Part shown: positions 20,825-22,604 of the stretch, one piece after another
How the letters are laid out: the number at the start of each line of letters is the position of its first letter
How positions within the stretch are numbered: position 1 is the first letter of the stretch
From: Actinomortierella ambigua
Taxonomy: Eukaryota > Mortierellomycota > Mortierellomycetes > Mortierellales > Mortierellaceae
Assembly (NCBI GenBank): GCA_016098155.1
Contig: JAAAJB010000564.1
Coordinates: forward strand, 1 to 22,604
Direction of reading: 5' to 3'
DNA length: 22,604 nt
Position numbers and translations under genes: made by a program
Notes under the pieces: generated by a model
Database searches by the model: none
What the model was told of the DNA's origin: nothing
What the model saw: only the letters and a program-made list of their open reading frames with translations

Positions 20825-22542
20825 GCAAAGGTCGTGGTGATCGGCCAGCGACAACGGCGGGTGACGGTGATGGTCTACTGATACTGCACCGAGATTCGGC
20901 CACGCGGATGAAGCAGAAGCGACGACTTAGCTCTGGATCCGAGTCAGAGTCTACGACCACTCGCCGAGGGGGCGACATGACCGACATGCTCTCTCCAAAG
21001 AAACCACGCCTACAACGACCTTCGCCCATGCCTAAAAGGAAGAGGACGCCCAAGAACCCGTTCAAGTAAGGAATATGCCATCTTTTCTATTTCTTCTTAT
21101 TTTTCTTCTTCTTCTGTGCAACATGAATTACCCCATCTAATCTCTTTTTTTTTTCACCCTTTTGATACACTAAACAACAACCACAACAACCATCCCCCAT
21201 CATTCCCAGGGACCAACTCATGATTCCAGAACCGATGACAGAGATTCCAGACGACTTGGACACCAACTACTATATCATTCCAATCCCGACAGGCCACCGT
21301 TGCTTCCTGATTTCGTCCGACGGGCGGACGACGGCGCGTCTGCCGTCGGGCCAGCTGTTGGTGTCGGCCTTTGAGTCGTGTCTCCCGGCCGGGTCGAGCA
21401 CGTACAAGGGGAACCGGAAGACGGACTATTGTATCCTGGACTGTGTGTATTCGCCACGGTCGCGAACGTTTTGGACACTCGACATTATGTGCTGGCGTGG
21501 ACACCCCGTCTACGAGTGCGAGACCGAGTTTCGGTTCTGGTGGCTACGGGGCAAACTGGCCGAGATTGAGTCGTTGCAGCAGCGTTGGATCCAGACCCAG
21601 ACCCGCACCTTTGAGACCGAAGAGACCAAACGCCGTCTAAAGTGGACGAAGCGCCAGGATCGTAATGCGCGCCGGTGGCAGTATAAACAGGGACAGGAGC
21701 GGCTACAGCAGCAGCAACAGCAGACCAAAGAACAGCAACAACAACCACAGCAACGGCATCAACAGCAAAAGCCAGTTGAAGGGCAACTTGGTCAAGAGAC
21801 AGCAGTGGGTAGCTCTTCGTCGTCTACAACAATATCAAGCTCGAGTCATCGTCTGCAGGACAAGAGCGGAGTAACGGCGGTGGATGTGGCGATGGAGGAT
21901 GACGAGGATGGTGAGTCGCTAAGCGATACGGGAATGGAGCTTGAAGATCTGACGGCTTTGGAGAGACCTGGCAAGGAGTATATCCGTCGAGAGTTTTGGC
22001 CCATTTCGTTTACACCGCTACCGTATTTTAATGCGTCTACGGATCTTGTTCGGTTACTGGCCGAATCGATGCATGTTTCCCCCAGTGTAGCTCTACCTTC
22101 ACCATCTTCTTCTACCACGCCATCACCCCAACAACAACACCAATTGTCCGCAGCACGGATACCAACAACCACACCGCCATCCTTAATGTCTGTGGCTTTG
22201 CCAACGCGGTCGACAACACTGCACACACACCTTGGAACGATGGCACTGTCGGGTGAGATTGCGGAAGCAGCGGCACTGTTCCCAGCGCACGATCTGGACC
22301 AACGACGGCGGCAAGAGACGACGCTGGTGGCGGAGCAAGCGGCCGGGCTTGCATTTTACAACAAGAAGACGATGTATGTGCTGGGGACGACGCCGCTGTG
22401 TGGGTGGGTGGCAATGGAGCAGATCGGAGACGTGTTTTTTGGAGAGGAAGGCGGAGTCGGCGCCGTGCCCGGGACGAGAGCCGTTGAAGGGCGCGAGATC
22501 GAGATGGAGGGCGCGTTAGAACGCATTACGCTGTCCATGTAA
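19788..22542 (+). CDS. Snurportin-1-like snRNP import adaptor, greatly expanded
   Basis: Three exons: 19788-20399, 20530-21065 and 21210-22542, giving 826 residues. Snurportin binds the trimethylguanosine cap of snRNAs and links snRNPs to importin-beta for nuclear import. The importin-beta-binding motif spans the first splice site: YKSG at 177 onward, QERRRQALLEQ, then RRHQLVNHARRL at 205-216. The latter matches the human VNHARRLAE block. The cap-binding domain begins near 386 (LMIPEPM...DIP-like start), continues through DCVYSPRSRTFWTLDIMCWRGHP and FRFWWL, and ends with FYNKKTMY and TTPLCGW. W782 appears to match the cap-stacking Trp276 of human snurportin. Human snurportin is 360 residues. 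The excess here is a Thr/Ala/Gln-rich N-terminal extension (1-170), an acidic linker with ten Gln (293-302), and Gln-rich and Ser-rich insertions inside the cap domain at about 515-625 and 675-755. A second ATG lies two codons in. Confidence 0.88.
20794..20823 (+). repeat. Coding CAG/CAA tract (ten Gln)
   Basis: Nine CAG codons and one CAA encode Gln 293-302 in the acidic linker of the snurportin-like protein. Confidence 0.9.
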
Positions 22543-22564
22543 TAGAGCCAACGTTTCTTCTCTC

Positions 22565-22568
<4 letters not shown>

Positions 22569-22594
<26 letters not shown>
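22569..22594. repeat. Poly-T tract
   Basis: 26 consecutive T beginning 26 bp after the snurportin stop codon, preceded by a CT run. It is a likely 3'-UTR homopolymer, and its exact length is prone to sequencing error. Confidence 0.8.
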
Positions 22595-22596
<2 letters not shown>

Positions 22597-22604
22597 GTTG
22601 GTGA

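Noticed and set aside
1..22604. CRISPR array, tRNA or rRNA genes, bacterial-type operon or defence system
   Set aside because: No regularly spaced repeats with unique spacers and no cloverleaf-like stretches were seen. The genes have spliceosomal introns, TATA boxes and poly(A) signals of a eukaryote.

Overview
The window looks like nuclear DNA from a filamentous, early-diverging fungus. A Mortierellales-type Mucoromycota is my best guess, inferred from gene content and style and not proven. The genes have short spliceosomal introns (54-322 nt) with GT..AG ends, and TATA boxes 70-130 bp before starts. Coding regions are full of trinucleotide runs (poly-Glu, poly-Gln, poly-Asn), and the spacers carry many microsatellites. 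The gene set includes a snurportin, which is missing from many ascomycete yeasts. There is no operon structure and no bacterial signature.

Layout. 1-5617 is gene-poor. It holds one intronless gene (2314-2892) for a secreted M35/aspzincin-fold protein whose zinc ligands and catalytic Glu are all replaced. This gene sits between two diverged direct copies (about 980-1930 and 3790-4720) of a block that carries a decayed minus-strand reading frame. 5618-10476 is a five-exon gene for a 1470-residue acidic nuclear-type protein with three GATA-like CX2C..CX2C fingers and a SANT/Myb-like segment. Convergent to it, with 167 bp between stop codons, is a four-exon minus-strand gene (14880 to 10644) for a secreted GPI-specific phospholipase D: zinc-dependent phospholipase domain plus FG-GAP propeller.

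After a 1.95-kb spacer with microsatellites come three plus-strand genes: arylamine N-acetyltransferase (16833-17888), peptide methionine sulfoxide reductase A with a likely mitochondrial presequence (18409-19233, three exons), and a very long snurportin-1 (19788-22542, three exons).

The genes do not form an evident pathway: nuclear regulation, secreted GPI-anchor cleavage, xenobiotic acetylation, oxidative repair and snRNP import are unrelated. The most unusual items are the inactive protease-fold protein between duplicated relics, the finger-by-finger exon structure of the large zinc-finger gene, and low-complexity insertions inside otherwise conserved enzyme domains. Exon boundaries were worked out by hand from reading frame, splice consensus and family alignment. 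No transcript or database evidence was available.
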